From positions 1-64,000 of the forward strand of contig JAODTK010001599.1 in the NCBI GenBank assembly GCA_026419785.1: a stretch of DNA of 64,000 nucleotides, written 5' to 3'. Positions 37,180 to 50,200 of the stretch are shown here, one piece after another (the stretch's first letter is position 1; each line of letters begins with the position of its first letter). Origin of the DNA: Sclerodactyla briareus (taxonomy: Eukaryota; Echinodermata; Holothuroidea; Dendrochirotida; Sclerodactylidae). Position numbers and translations under genes: made by a program. A model generated the notes under the pieces. The model was not told where the DNA came from. It searched no databases and worked only from the letters and a program-made list of their open reading frames with translations.

Positions 37180-39400
37180 AAGAGTATATTCTATTGATAA
37201 GGATATGATAACAGGACAATCGAGAGTGATTACTTGATTAGAGAGAGGTGTATCTTTTCATGGACTCTTGATTTCTGCGAATCTCCTTATAAAACAGAGG
37301 CAGTGCAAGTTAGGTGAGAGTCGATTGCTCCGCCTCCGGGGAGAAGAATTTGGGTGGTTCTTTTGGGGCCCGGATAGGAGTTAATATTACCAAACAAGAA
37401 GGAAGGAACAACTCGGTTTCTACTATTGTAGTTGTTTTCAAGTTCAAACTGCCCTCCCCCCCCCAAAAGAGAAAGATAAGAATGTCATTTCATTTTTCGC
37501 AATAGAATGTTGGAAAAAAATAAATAAAATTATTCGAAGATACGGTAATTTCGGGCAATAATTTTTAATAAAACGAGTAAAAGAATAACAATAGTAGTCT
37601 TTGACTCCGTTGTGGCCATCTATAGGGGATTGAAAAGCGAGGCGTGGAAGGTGAGTTTAAAAAATGTTTATATACTGTTGATATGCACACAACTCAACCA
37701 AGATTCATTTCAAGCATCACAAATACGGGTTCTAAGTTTCTAACTATGTTTTCCATGGAATTGCAGCCACACTCTAAGAACATGATTACAATATTTAACG
37801 CCGCACACGTAGGTCTATGCTAAAAATTTGGAGTGTTCATTGCTAATGCTTGAGTACTATATGTTGTCGAAATATTGCTCAGAAAAGTAGATTTTTGTCT
37901 CGTGGAATCGCCGTTGTCTGCATGACGTCCATATTGAAGGTCCAGTTTGAAAAATGAACGTGGATAATGTTTACGTACCAGGTAGTCCATTTCTAGTCCA
38001 TAACGTTAAGAAATAAAGACAGGCTAGTATTCAACGTGAACAGGACATGGAAGCACTGTTCCACAGTCTACGGGAATCCAATTGATACGACAATGCCTCT
38101 TCAATTTTTAAATCGGCTAGGCTACTGTTTTAAAGAGTGTCGATATACGTGCCAGACAGAGGTAGCCTATACAGGCATGGATTTATCATCAACCTCCACA
38201 TGCGAACATTGATCAGGACACGATGATGAGCATAAGCTCCATTTGTCTTTTATAGGGGGGGGTCGTATCCTTGCGGCATCCAACTGTCCATCCACCCCAG
38301 TACAACGCTGATGAAACAACGGCTTGTTGTAGTCCTTTCCGAACTTTGGTGCCTATATGTTGGGCGGTCGGGGTATACGCAGCTCCGCCATTCCCACGCT
38401 AGGTATCTGTCTATGACCCAGTAACATTTTCATGTAACTTAAAATACCGGATGGAAGGGGGGGGGGGGGGGAAGGACGACCCCGTGGCATTTTAACCAAA
38501 AAATGGGAATCCTCGCTATTCTCTGTGGCCGGCAGTCTCCCATGCTTAACGAGATAGATGCAACATTTCTCTCTTATCGGAAGACGGACTCTATTGAACT
38601 TGAATACGGCGCCAACTGAAGCTAACCGGCCGGCTTTCATCTCTGTCACAAGGAATTTAGTAGATAGGTCTTTCTGTTTTACCACTCAATAGGAACACCC
38701 CCCCCCCCCCCGTTATACTATAATCCGGTGCGCCCGTGAGTGGTTCATCTCCTCCCCGCTTGTTGGGAGGGTGAGGGGTAATCCCCACATTATTGCTTTT
38801 CCAAGCACCACGATATGGCAGTAAATTTCATTTGATGTTTCTGATTTCAAACAACCAGCTAAAATGAAGGAGGGTTCAATTCATGCACGGAATGCATCCT
38901 AAGCCTCACAGAGAAGAGCAGGCCAATAATAGGCCCGCGCGCAGCGTATCATTATACGGTTATCGCCCTGTGTTGCCTGCGGCGCCAACCACGCCTTCGT
39001 ATCACCTCGAGCATTAGGAATTTACGCATCTGCTCACAACCCTTTAAGGCGTTACTGAAATCAGAGAGGTCAACGGGTTCGGCCGTCGGCGCGAAATCTT
39101 ACCAAGCCGCAAATTAATGGACCAGATTTCTATTCTGACGCTTTCGAACCCTGTTCGTCTCATGTTCCAGAACTATATTTGTTTTGACTCGAATCTCCAA
39201 AGTTTGCTTACCTTCTCGCTATCTGTGGGTGTACTGTGACCCCCTCAAGAATGGCCAAATATTTATTTAATCGGCTGTTGTTCAACAGTCACGAAGGTTT
39301 ATTCTTGCGTTCGTGAGGGTTTCAGTCTGCTGTCTTGAGCTGTCCCGGTATTTAACCGACTAGCGCCTCTGTTTACCTCGGCTGCCTCCACGAGCACCCC
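37180..39400. other. Non-coding stretch between promoter-like cluster and Id-like gene
   Basis: No recognised gene. An AAG|GTGAGT donor-like site at 37,648-37,656 follows a 34-codon open stretch without an ATG. G and C runs occur at 38,457-38,472 and 38,698-38,711. Confidence 0.35.
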
Positions 39401-39990
39401 GTTGAAGAGGGTCATATGACAATCAATCAAGCGTTGCTAAGGATATCATAGCGGTGGGCGTGATTCTACGGGTAATCAAAGGCGGTGTCCTGATTGGACG
39501 AGCCCAGCTGTGCGGAGTTGAGGGCCGTTGAAGCGATATAATCTCTCAGTCTTCGTAACACAAATTTTATGTCACGGTGCGAATCAATTGTATGCGAGTG
39601 ACAAGCTTGAGGAATCTCCGGGGAAATATATAGCAGGGGACCAATCTCGCACTGCAGTAAAGCTGATAACGTCGTGAGGAGTTGATACGGCGCATACCTT
39701 TTATTTCGCCACTCATCAGGACAGGTGGATTTGGTCTCGAGGAAGTTCGTCTGGAAATTCGGTGGAATATTATAATATAACCAAGTGCTCTCGCATTTGA
39801 AAAAGTCAACGTGCAATATTGTATTCCTAGGAACATTGTAAGGCTAGTGAGTAGTTTATTGATCGGGTTCAGGATTCGTTGTGTAAGTTCTGTCCTGGAG
39901 GAGGAAAGTAATACATATCTGTCAAGATGACGGTCACCAGATCCAGTGAAGTTACACGAAACATACCAAAAGCGGCATAACATTGAAGCC
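39400..39990 (+). promoter_or_regulatory. Upstream region of the Id-like gene
   Basis: This stretch precedes the HLH gene and has promoter-like elements: an inverted CCAAT box (ATTGG near 39,496), a CAGCTG E-box near 39,508, a GGGCGTG KLF/Sp-type box near 39,457, and an AT-rich ATTATAATATAACC near 39,770. A short upstream frame starts at an ATG near 39,926 and overlaps the main start in another frame. No CAGE or conservation data are available, so the transcription start is unknown. I did not find a clear Smad BMP-response module (GGCGCC with spaced GTCT). Confidence 0.25.
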
Positions 39991-40353
39991 ATGTGCACGA
40001 GAACAGAGTCTATCCTTCAACAGCAGCCGTTCGTCGGCCCTGGACAATTTCTCCATGAGCGACTTTACAAAAAACTAGTGAGATCGTCCCGACGATTACC
40101 CCGGGATCGAAAATGGTCAGCGATGGAGATACTGCAGCACGTCATTGACTATATCCAGGAATTACAAAAGGCCATAGACCAACCAGGAATGAAGAGCCTC
40201 CCGCCACACACCACGAGTCCACAGTATCGTCCCCCAACAGGACCCTTCAGTCGTACAGACCACCACCCCGGACCATCGAAAGCACCCTTACCGTCCTCGT
40301 CACATCAGAGGAAATACACCACAGATCATTGGCAAAAAGGTACTGGAAATTGA
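39991..40353 (+). CDS. Id/emc-like helix-loop-helix protein (inhibitor of bHLH factors)
   Basis: The 120-residue frame carries a helix-loop-helix domain of the Id/extramacrochaetae family: helix 1 at about residues 20-36 (LYKKLVRSSRRL), a short loop with PRDRK, and helix 2 at 42-60 containing EILQHVIDYIQELQ, a near match to vertebrate Id and fly Emc helix 2. The residues before helix 1 (ILQQQPFVGPGQF) are not basic, so it should dimerise without binding DNA. Known Id proteins sequester E-proteins in the nucleus and are often BMP targets. The tail (65-120) is rich in Pro, Ser and His and I do not recognise it. I start at the ATG at 39,991; upstream the frame is open only to a TGA at 39,928. 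A possible donor (AAG|GTACTG, about 40,338) could replace the C-terminus through splicing, as Id genes usually have introns. An AATAAA lies at 40,935. The Id family call is firm; exon limits are not. Confidence 0.82.
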   Translation: MCTRTESILQQQPFVGPGQFLHERLYKKLVRSSRRLPRDRKWSAMEILQHVIDYIQELQKAIDQPGMKSLPPHTTSPQYRPPTGPFSRTDHHPGPSKAPLPSSSHQRKYTTDHWQKGTGN

Positions 40354-40939
40354 GAGAATGTTCCCAGTTCCGGCACGCACTCGCCCACCTCTCTTCACGA
40401 TCTAAATCTCATCTTAGCCATTTCCATGAATCAACCTCTGCACTCTGCTGGTCACTGCAGTCTGTGACGACGATAAAGTCGAGGTCGATTAGTACTGTAC
40501 TCTCCTGCATTGGCCTAGGTGTTGCACCGCATAACTCTTATCTAAACGTAAAACTGGAAACGATTTCCAAACTAGGGTCTAGTGTGCTATGTCATTCATA
40601 GTACTATAAAGGCACCGCTGACCGCTTCCAGTCTTCGAAATTTCAGACACCCAAATTCACAAAGTGGAAGTACACTGAACCCAGAAACCAACACTTCTCC
40701 GAGAACGAAGTGTCACTCGAAATGTTGCGGGTTATTCCAGTGTCATTTCGATTGTTTTCATCAAGTAGGCTAGGCCTATTCATTTACGTTAGTCTTGTTC
40801 AAGAATGTAGTATATTTCGACTGTAGGCATAGGCATATCGCTACAGTAACAATTTCCGAAGATCAACGCTGAAACAGTTTCCGGTGTATTTGTACATCAA
40901 TTCCTGAATTTATATAGGATGCGTTATGGTAAACAATAA

Positions 40940-43900
40940 AACAGAGAAACTGGGAAGAGGTAGGGAAAGTGTGACCCTTAGACTCCTATTCCGCTTGCCT
41001 AGTGCTTAGATCCGCCCGGGTTAGTGTTATATATGAATGTACAATATCTGTATCGTAACAGCCTACAGAACAGGTGTATCGGAATTCCTCACATTGAGCG
41101 TAGTTGGAAATTAGGACCAACACAATGCCTCGAATATAGGCCATATGTAAAAAAAGATTCAAATATGTTTTTTTGTCAACTGACGCATCCAGTACGGCCA
41201 CACGCTCCCGCATTCATACTACAGGATCCACTCAGTCCGCACTGGCTGGACAGCGCTTGTTTTGCTCTAGGAAGGTAGCGTTCTATCAGATTGATTTCCT
41301 TCGTATCTTCAATTGTCCAAATGGACTTTACATCATGAATAGCCATACTCATAGTCATACGAGGTAAAGTATAGAGATTAGCAGAGTGCATCTTCTGAGT
41401 CATATCACTCTCGCAAAACAGTGATGCAGGGATCCAGCAATATATGCAGAAGATTCTATTCCCTTTCCGTGTATAAAGCCTGGTCTTATCACTTATAGCA
41501 TGAATAGTTATTTACCTGTTGTTACATTTACAAAAATGGGATTTCCCCCTATTCAACCATACATATATATTTAGATATATTTCCATGAACGATTCCATAG
41601 TTATGCAATTTTAGTGTAATGTGTCAGAAAAAACAACAATCAATTGAATTCAGGTAAAAAAAATTGGTTGAACGTGTGTGGTGAGTCGATGCATGGTTTG
41701 TGATCACTAATCAGGTTGAGTTAACTGACTTGTACTCGGATGGGGGCAATTGTCAAACCCATATAATATTACTGAGCACTGGTCGGTTGAACCACCTGTG
41801 TTTACAGTCGATATGTTGATAAGCGAAGCGAGGGAGAAAACTTAAAGGTCATGTTCTAGTCACGAATTACCGGTGTCTGTCTCGAATTCGAGAAGGAATC
41901 TATCGTGAAGAAGATAGAACAGATAGAACACATAAGCATCAATGCGATAAAATGATGCCATTGTCGATACCTCGTTACAAGAAGAACTTCAGTCAAAATA
42001 CAGCACTCAATCATTTCTATTTTTGAGAAAATGTTGCTCGTCTGCTAAAAAAAAGCTAAATGTAGACGACATTGTTCATTTGTTTGAATGTATTTGTTAA
42101 AAATGATGGTAGAATACTGCTCAGAAAGTGTTTAATTTCAACGCGTGTAGATGGGCTATTTCAATACCATACATCAGGATTTGAATCCATGTTTCATTCG
42201 AGTCTAAATCCACCCATAACGGTGTATCGAAAATGTGCAGGTCTATGGGATAGAACCTGTTCATTTCTTCGAAATACCCACCCGTATTGGATACCATGTT
42301 CACCGAGTAAGTAACATGGTATTCAGTTCTAATCGGACACGATTGAGTAGGGACTTAGGGATGCCCTAGGCTTATAGTGCAAAGTTCTATAATATAGTCT
42401 CGCCTGCTGTCAACATCACATAATAGCAGTGCTAGTACATAATGATCTGTTATTTTGTTGAATCGAGTTCAGAATGGAAATAACTCGCGTGACTGACTCG
42501 ACTCGAGTGGATCGGGTGAGTCGTTATTACACCAAGAAGATGGTATATTGGTTCCTACTTCAGACTCGGAGTCCTTTCTTTATCAAGTCGATGAGATCGA
42601 CTGTCAAAACGGGATCAAAAAAGGGCCAATTTAATTAAACAAATAATGGTGTCGAATTGAAGAAAAAACAAACAAACAAAATAAAACTTGCCCTTTGGAA
42701 ACTATGTAGGCCTACCAAATGAAAGCTTGATACTGTAGGCCATACAGCCTACCGTACCGTTCATTCGGAACTGAATCTCATCCGTAGCTTCTAAAACGGT
42801 GCTGCCGACCAGATGTTTCCCTTTCCCTAGTGACCGAGCCCACTCCTAAATAATTAAATTACCATAGTCCGGTATAAGGTATAGGACTTTCATCCAGGAT
42901 GCACTCCCATGTGTCATCTATACGTTTGCATAAAAGACGCGTGCTTCTACGCAAATCCAATTAGGGGTCTGAAATGCTTTTATCGTGATTAAAAAGTCAA
43001 AACCGAGCGTGAATATTACTGGCTGCACTGTACTATAGACCTTCTGGGCAGTTATACTTCAGTGAAGCAATGGACCGTATGTTAACCTATACGACTATCA
43101 ATGACCCAATTTTCCGCGCAATATAGAGGATTCATCAGCCGATGAAGAGACCCAATTGGGTGAATAGGCAGATAGGTGTAAGCATGCATATTTTGGGCAA
43201 CTTTGGCCCTGAATTCGACCTGCGATTTAAAATGTGAAAAAAGCGTCTGTTTTAATAATGTTGGTTGTTAATAAAAGTCCCGAGGAAGTAACTTTATGCA
43301 GTGTGGTGCTTGCTTATACTAATATCCTGATTAACTGGGTTTCCGACTTAGTGAAGTGTTGGAAATCGTACACAGACAGGTAATGGACCATCAGGCCTTA
43401 TACGTAGTCGTGGAATAGCTGAGAGAGATACGTCATTATATTGATAATTCAATAGGATGCATGGAGCTCCAACGCGTTACCTCTAACCCTGCCTGTATGG
43501 TGATATCAATAGACAGACAGGTATAGGATCATAGGAAAATATACGGACAGACAGACGGATAGACGCCACCCGTGTGGTGTTAATAAGGGTTGAGGTACAT
43601 CACACGCATGAGGAAAGTTACGAACACGAGCCAGTCAACGCACGTGCCTGTATGGATGTATTGCACTCGTTAGCTGTCTGTTCTTTAAAATTTAAAGGAA
43701 ATAATCTCAAAAAGTGTCATGTCCTCCGATTATACAAACATTCAGAGGTCCCTGCAATTTTCAACTAGTTTCATCTAGCTGAAAACTTGTTCTCATTCGG
43801 ACACATTCGTTCGCATCTTTCGACCTGGCGAACATCTGGTAACTTACATACATACAGAGAGAGGACATACAGAGTGTACAGACCGTACATTGTATTGTGT

Positions 43901-45030
43901 CCGTATGGCAGGGACCGATGGAGTCACAGCTGGACGCATGTGCAAAATATGTTATCCGGATGACCACGTGCTATCTGGCATCGGCTTGATGGGCTGCTGA
44001 TACTGTGCGATTTAATGTCCTGACTGCAGCACATTCAAATACCCTCTGCCTTGTGGCAGGCGGTCGTGCTCGTACGGCGAAGCGTATTTGTTATAGGACA
44101 GGCTGACCGGAACACCTGGAAATTCGGGCGGTACCATGCTTGAATTTCTACAGTGGAGGGTTTCCCAATAGCTTCAATTCGCCCTCAAATTTTATTTCGG
44201 TGCAGCTCGAGGGACAATGTGCGTGCACGAACTCCCGTGGACGCCCAAGAACCGCATCGGAAATGAATTAGTCTGTAATCTATGCGGTGAAGTTAGGCCT
44301 ACCATTTATGAAATAATATAGAACGACCTTTCGCTAACTACTTTTAACTCGTAGCTAAAAGGACAACTGCAGGAGTTAATTATAAGGAGGACAATATATA
44401 GTTGAGTAAATAACTGAATGCGCAGTCCAAACCGAAGTTCAAACGACTTTCCCCCCGTCCGGAGTTACAGTCATTTGAAATTTGCGCATGTTTATGCACA
44501 AGATTTAAAAACATCCCATCATGCAATATAATGATGTCATACTTTACACAAACAATCTTCATTTTCTATCGAAATTCACACGTTATTTTCACTTCGAAAA
44601 GCGTTGTCTATGGGAGAGGATTGCTGTAGTGGGTTGGTAGTGTTGATGGGTATAGGTGAGAGAAAGACAACAGAACTTCTGCTAAATGTTGACTTATTCA
44701 ACAAAATGGAACCAATGAAATCACATTGAAAATTCATGTGTGACGTCATCCGTTATGCGCAATTGGGATTCTCCCCAATTTCTCTGCATAATGGACCTAA
44801 CTTTCTAGGCCTAGGCTATAACTCCACATAGGAACATCGTATTGAAACTAGACATGTGTAGGCCGGTAAACCGCCCACGTGTATATCCCCACTTTTTGGT
44901 GAGCAATCATTGGGAATTATCTAACCCCCCATAAAGACCCCCATTTTGGTCAGAAACCAAGACAAACTTCATCCACCAAGTTTTGTTGTAATCCATGGGT
45001 GTTGATAGGCACATGATTATGCGATATTGA
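40940..45030. other. Non-coding stretch downstream of Id-like gene
   Basis: No coding exon recognised. It contains a full CRE at 44,741-44,748 and several TAGGCCTA palindromes (42,707, 44,294, 44,806). A short open frame ends in a CGA|GTAAGT donor near 42,307, but both strands are open there. Confidence 0.35.
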
Positions 45031-45035
45031 CACAT

Positions 45036-45350
45036 GATGGCTTTGAAATGACTTCTAACTTGTTGAGGAACAAATGTAGCCCCCATCTACCAAGTTCGTT
45101 CAAATCTGACAAAGTTTGGAAAATGCATAAATTTTGCAGAGTTGACCTCCGATGACCTTGAAATGACCTCCACATTTTTTGGATTAAACTATAGTTCGTT
45201 CCCATCAAGTTTCGTTCAAATCTGACAAAGTTTGGAAAATCGCATAAATTCACAAATTTGACCTTTGATGACCTTGAAATGACCTCCACATTTTTTGGAT
45301 TAAACTATAGTTCGTTCCCATCAAGTTTCGTTCAAATCCGACTAACTTGA
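45036..45350 (-). repeat. Three-unit tandem repeat, period about 115 bp
   Basis: GATGACCTTGAAATGACCTC occurs at 45,151 and 45,267, with a diverged unit at about 45,037. Each unit continues to GTTCAAATCTGACAAAGTTT and a GGAAAATCGCATAAATT stretch. Related words (TGCAAATTAGCACG, GACCTCCATTGACC) appear at 33,640-33,680. Confidence 0.85.
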
Positions 45351-45364
45351 AAATTTCGCGAAAA

Positions 45365-45715
45365 TTATGCAAATTAGCGGACCCCGTTCGTGTGGCGAAG
45401 CCCCCTTTCGAACTCATCCGAGAATTCACTAGGGCGGACAAGTTTGTACCAAGTTCAGATCACTCGGATATAAAGCGTTAAAGAAGTTATTGCGCTAACG
45501 GGAAAAATCTTCCAATCGTGGAAATTATGCAAATTAGCGGACCCCGTTCGTGTGGCGAAGCCCCCTTTCGAACTCATCCGAGATTTCACTAAGCGGACAT
45601 GTGTGCCAAGTTCGGCTCAAACGGACAAAGTGTTGGAGAGTTTATGCGCTAACAAGAAACGCGGCGGCGGACGCGGACGCGGCGGCGGCGGCGGAGATGG
45701 CGAAGCCAAAACCAT
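45365..45715 (+). repeat. Two-unit 160-bp repeat ending in a CGG-rich tract
   Basis: GCAAATTAGCGGACCCCGTT and a following CGTGTGGCGAAGCCC start at 45,369 and 45,529. Both units continue to CCAAGTTC, then a CGGA(T/C)A-AAG block, then GCGCTAAC. The second ends in GCGGCGGCGGACGCGG-type triplets (45,660-45,700) and CCATAATATCCC. This is a dispersed-repeat tail, not a coding glycine stretch. Confidence 0.8.
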
Positions 45716-46992
45716 AATATCCCGAAGTGGGGATATAATGAGGGTTTGGACCTGTAGATAAGATAAAGTAGACATAACCTCCGTTGTATCCAAGCCTGCA
45801 GTTGTCTTTTGACCTAAAAGAAGAATACGGTCAATCAGCTCCCAATTGCTGTAAAGGATCACCAAGGACGATGGACTGCAGCAGCTACAAACCTCTAAAA
45901 TATAAATATAGTCTTTAACTTGATTAATCATTCCACTTGCCCGAAGGAAATGAGCGTGGAAGATTGAGGTTATTGCCATAGCAAATACAGATATTGGGCC
46001 CGCGCCTTGTAATCAAATTTATTGAAACGAACCATCCTATTCAACGGTGTCCACCATTTTTGTGGAGCGACGACACGGCTGAGGTTCAGTCCGTGTTGTT
46101 TGAAACCTGATTTTGTTTATACAGGCTGGTGTGTCTACAATATAGATCAGGGGGTACTTTAGTCACCTTTGTACCCGGGACTGATAATATTGGTCTAATC
46201 TCGCCAACCACTGATTGATCCTGACGCCATGGTTATGGCAAGTCAATGTTCAAACTTGAGAAGAGGGGATAGGCCTATATTTAGCACCGTGCCTATAGAG
46301 GTCGCACTATTAAGGTACACCCTTGAGCAAGTTCTTGGTGTCATTGTGATATTCTCACTCTTGGAAGTAGAAGTATGAAATATAGCATAGGTATCAGATA
46401 ATGACTATAGCATATGACTACAGTATACATCAGTGTCATATCATGGATGTAAACACAATAGTAATACCGTGCACCGTCGTGTGAGGATGATTATGGACTG
46501 AGGCGATACGCCCGTCACGGGGCACATCTCTTTGCTGCGTGGGGGGGGGAGTGGAATTGCACAGCTTTGGTACTAAGAGCCATTTACAGCATAGGTGGGG
46601 GGGGGGGACTGATTCTGTTACTCCTCTACATAAAATGAGTGTATTGCACTATGTTGTCAAGGACTTTATACAACACGTGGGCACGCTACCCCACGAAGTG
46701 AAAATTCCCCCGTATCGACGCAAAGCCCATATTCTACATCAAGAGCTGACTGAAAACAATGACCAAACAGAAAACAATATTTCGTGTTATCGATATATAG
46801 GTGTGCTGCAATGGGAAACATACATTCGAACGCCCAACGCATCCGGAAGGTTCTCCTGGTCTATTACTATCCCGCACAAAATGACAGGGAATCTGTGGGT
46901 GTATGGGAATCGCTTCTGTCTCTGACAGCCTAAGCACGGAATGAAGTGATTCTGGTCAAAGGGAATCCGGTGCCCAAGGCCAATTGTTCAAA

Positions 46993-47202
46993 ATGTCAAC
47001 ACAGTGCACTGACCAGACAAACATTCTCTTTCGTTTGGCGCGAGACAACGTCGAGCAGCTGACGTCCGCAAAGCGGCGCAAACTTTTGCCACTGAAGCTT
47101 TGGAACCCGCCTCTAGCTAAGAATCCTCCTGAAAGGACGTTCGAACGTGAGAAACTTGCTCCGGGCAATAGCGGAAGAACAGGTGGCGCCCGCAAAATCT
47201 AA
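46993..47202 (+). CDS. Possible small ORF or exon, unrecognised
   Basis: A 69-codon frame starts at an ATG with A at -3 and ends at TAA. The product is rich in Lys, Arg, Leu and Pro (for example LTSAKRRKLLPLKLWNPP) and has no signal peptide or membrane segment. The third-position bases are more G/C-rich than the neighbouring sequence, which hints at coding. There is no recognised domain, and a frame of this length can occur by chance. It could be an exon of a gene whose other parts I cannot see, or a relic of a mobile element. Confidence 0.22.
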   Translation: MSTQCTDQTNILFRLARDNVEQLTSAKRRKLLPLKLWNPPLAKNPPERTFEREKLAPGNSGRTGGARKI

Positions 47203-47209
47203 AGAAGCA

Positions 47210-50200
47210 GTAGGAAGGTGGATCGCATTGACTCGTGAATAGAATTGTTTTACCTCGCGAAAACAACCGAACACAATCGAAAGGTTTCGGCTCGCTTATT
47301 AACTTTACAATAGGCGGGAGGGTTCGCGGCGAGCGGAAAAACAGAATACTGTCGTGGAAATTTCAGTGGCGGAAATATGGTCTGCGGGGTTTGTATACTT
47401 TGTATATATCGTGGTTCATGGCGCGACTGTAAGAGAGCGAAACTAGGCAGCGTGTTAGCGTGTTTGTTCAAAACAGTATCTGCATCCGAAGGTGTTTGTA
47501 AATTTTCAGCACTTGGTAAAAAAAAAATCGATCTTGCTGACGGAAGTGTGAGGAGTGAGCGAACAGCGTCTAAGCATTGGCCACAGTATGTGGAGGCGGA
47601 AGAGTGGCGAGTATATACTAGAATAGTAACGACAATGATGCAGCTAGCTATGCTTTAAGCACATGCACCGACGGCACATGTACAACTGTCTACAGACGAC
47701 AAGCCATGATTCGTTCCCCGTTCGTTGTATGATGCTCTTTGATCCGATCACGCCGGTTAAGCCTGGTTTCCATGCTGTGGCTGGGAAATGCCGAATATGT
47801 AACTTTGCAGATCCTCTGCCTGTCGTAAAAGGGTCGGTGACTCTTAAATGGGGGGGAGGGGGGGGTGGAATTGTATTAGAACGTTAATACCTTTTACAGG
47901 TAACCACGCAATTGTGATGCCTCAGTGAACTATGCAAGGTGCCCGCTGGCAATAACTGCATGGTTATCAGTCATCAATATACTATGCCCAAACCCACTGA
48001 CCCGTCGCCACGTGTCTCCCTGTTTGGACCCCTTGTCTGTTCAAGGGGAAATAGCGTCTCGCAACACCGACGAAAAATGACGGTACCGTTTAAATCACGT
48101 CACGACGAAAGACCGCCCACGATATATTGTACCGTAACTATACGTAGTTGATTGTGTCGGTTTTCCATCGTGGGACTATGCAAACGTCCCCGTCGCTTTA
48201 TACCAGCTTGGTCACACTACTTGAGTCAAATGTTATGAGCCCCTCTATGCCTCGTGCCACTCACAAAATTATCATAACTGTTGAGACACCGTTGGCTTTA
48301 GACCCACCTGGAGTTGCGTCCTTTGGTTGCTATATATCAGACGATAATGCATCTTAAGCAAAACCGGACAAAACGTCGGTACGTCCGCATGTAACAAACC
48401 GGGGCTCTCTCAATTCCGAGGAGGATTTACAAAGGAAGGGAGATAGGCACGGTTATGAGCAGTGCCGGAAGGAGTGTGTGGATGTTGATCAGGACACAGG
48501 TTATAACCACTTCCTTGGATCCCGGAGAACGGGCAGGCGGGTGATGTGTGATAACCACACGTAGTCCGATGTATATAGGAACCGGCTCTAGAGATACACC
48601 GGGCGATCATGGTGGTACAATCTTTTCCTTTATTCCGCTATTGTCCGAACCATCTCGTCAGACCCGTTAATAACACGTTTCGATTGTAATATATTAATTG
48701 TTATCAACTCCAATGAAGATAAACTGCCCGATAGAAGGGTTAGTTTCTAGATAGTGAGTACCTGCAATTGTGGTTCGCCAACTGGTCAAACTGTACCAAA
48801 CAAAGGTGTGCCAAGGTCGGTGTGACTTTGGTGCATTGAATGCAATGTAGTTTCGGAGTCTCAGCTGGACTGGAGAACAGAACGTTCAGTAGGCTGCTAT
48901 TCCCACCGACAACAGTAACCACAAATTTCCCTATACTTGACAGGCAACCGTTTGGATACATTTGCGGGAGTAAACCAACCTGGAGGCAAATGGTGAATCC
49001 GTTAGACGTTCTCTCTAACAATTCTCAAAAATGCGAGGGAACAATTGATTTTGACATTGAAAACAATCAGTCACGGCAAACGCTGTAAAATCCGAGCCTT
49101 CACAAACAAGAGCACAAGGAGAAATTTTTGCATCAATGCATAGGCCATTATTTCTTCTATGTGTGTGATTGAGTTAGGCCTATAACTTTCTGCATCAATA
49201 ATTAGCGGAGTTGAGACCTGAGAATACTCCACAACTAGAAATTATCTGACACAATGTTATTACTAAATCAACAAAATGATTGGGGAACTCCGTATCGTTG
49301 TTGGGGTGGGCTGCGGGATGTGGTCCCTGTGGCTAATACTTTTCACGATTGTGAACATTAGATTATTTCGCCCACTCCGACTATGGACAGACCGTATACT
49401 CTACGAAAACCGTCTATGAAAATCAGCAATATTGGAATAATTGCAGCATAATTAGGCTGGCGGCAATTCGTGTAAACTCATCCTTGAAAAACTGCAATAG
49501 TATGTAGGCTAATGTGAGTGCTCCAATATTTTTTTTGTTTTTATGGCCCTCCAGTCGAGGTTGATTTCCTTACATGCAGTGGTTAAACAGCAGATGTTGG
49601 CGTACAGCTAGTCACTGTGTTTGCACATTACATGCAAACTTTGCACTTTTCGATGCGAAATAGAGGATGTTCTATCATAAGGTTCGCAATTAAGCCATTT
49701 CCTGAGCCGTTCAATCTCGGTTGCACCTGCGCAAAATGTACTTAGCAGACAAATAAAAAGTCGGGTGGAACCATGGGCCTCGACGGCTTTCCCATTATCG
49801 GATTTCCCACAGTATTTTATGAGAACACGTGCGACTTGAGAAGCCGAACTAAGAGAGCCACAGGTTTTAGATTGAAAGTATCATCATCGGCCAAAATGGC
49901 TTAACTTATTGCCTATATCGATCGCGACAGTTCAGGAGCTGATCATGGTTGCATTAATTAGTAGGTATATGATGTATCAACAGTTCATCTCGATTGAGCT
50001 AACCATGGCACCTTGAAGACGCGTTGGCCAAACCCTGGCGACCGTCGTCTCGTCTCACGTGACCGACACTGGTACGAAAAGAATATAATATCATGATATA
50101 ATGCTGACTCAATTCTCTCTATATCCTACGACATACATATAGGGATTTTGTTTTGGCACGTTGTTAGACATTTTTAGGGTGCTCCGCCTGTTTCAAGAGG

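Noticed and set aside
42121-42314. Possible exon ending CGA|GTAAGT
   Set aside because: Both strands are open, acceptor is poor and no domain is seen.
46636-46925. 96-codon ATG frame
   Set aside because: Protein-like in places but no domain, signal or splice support; opposite strand partly open.
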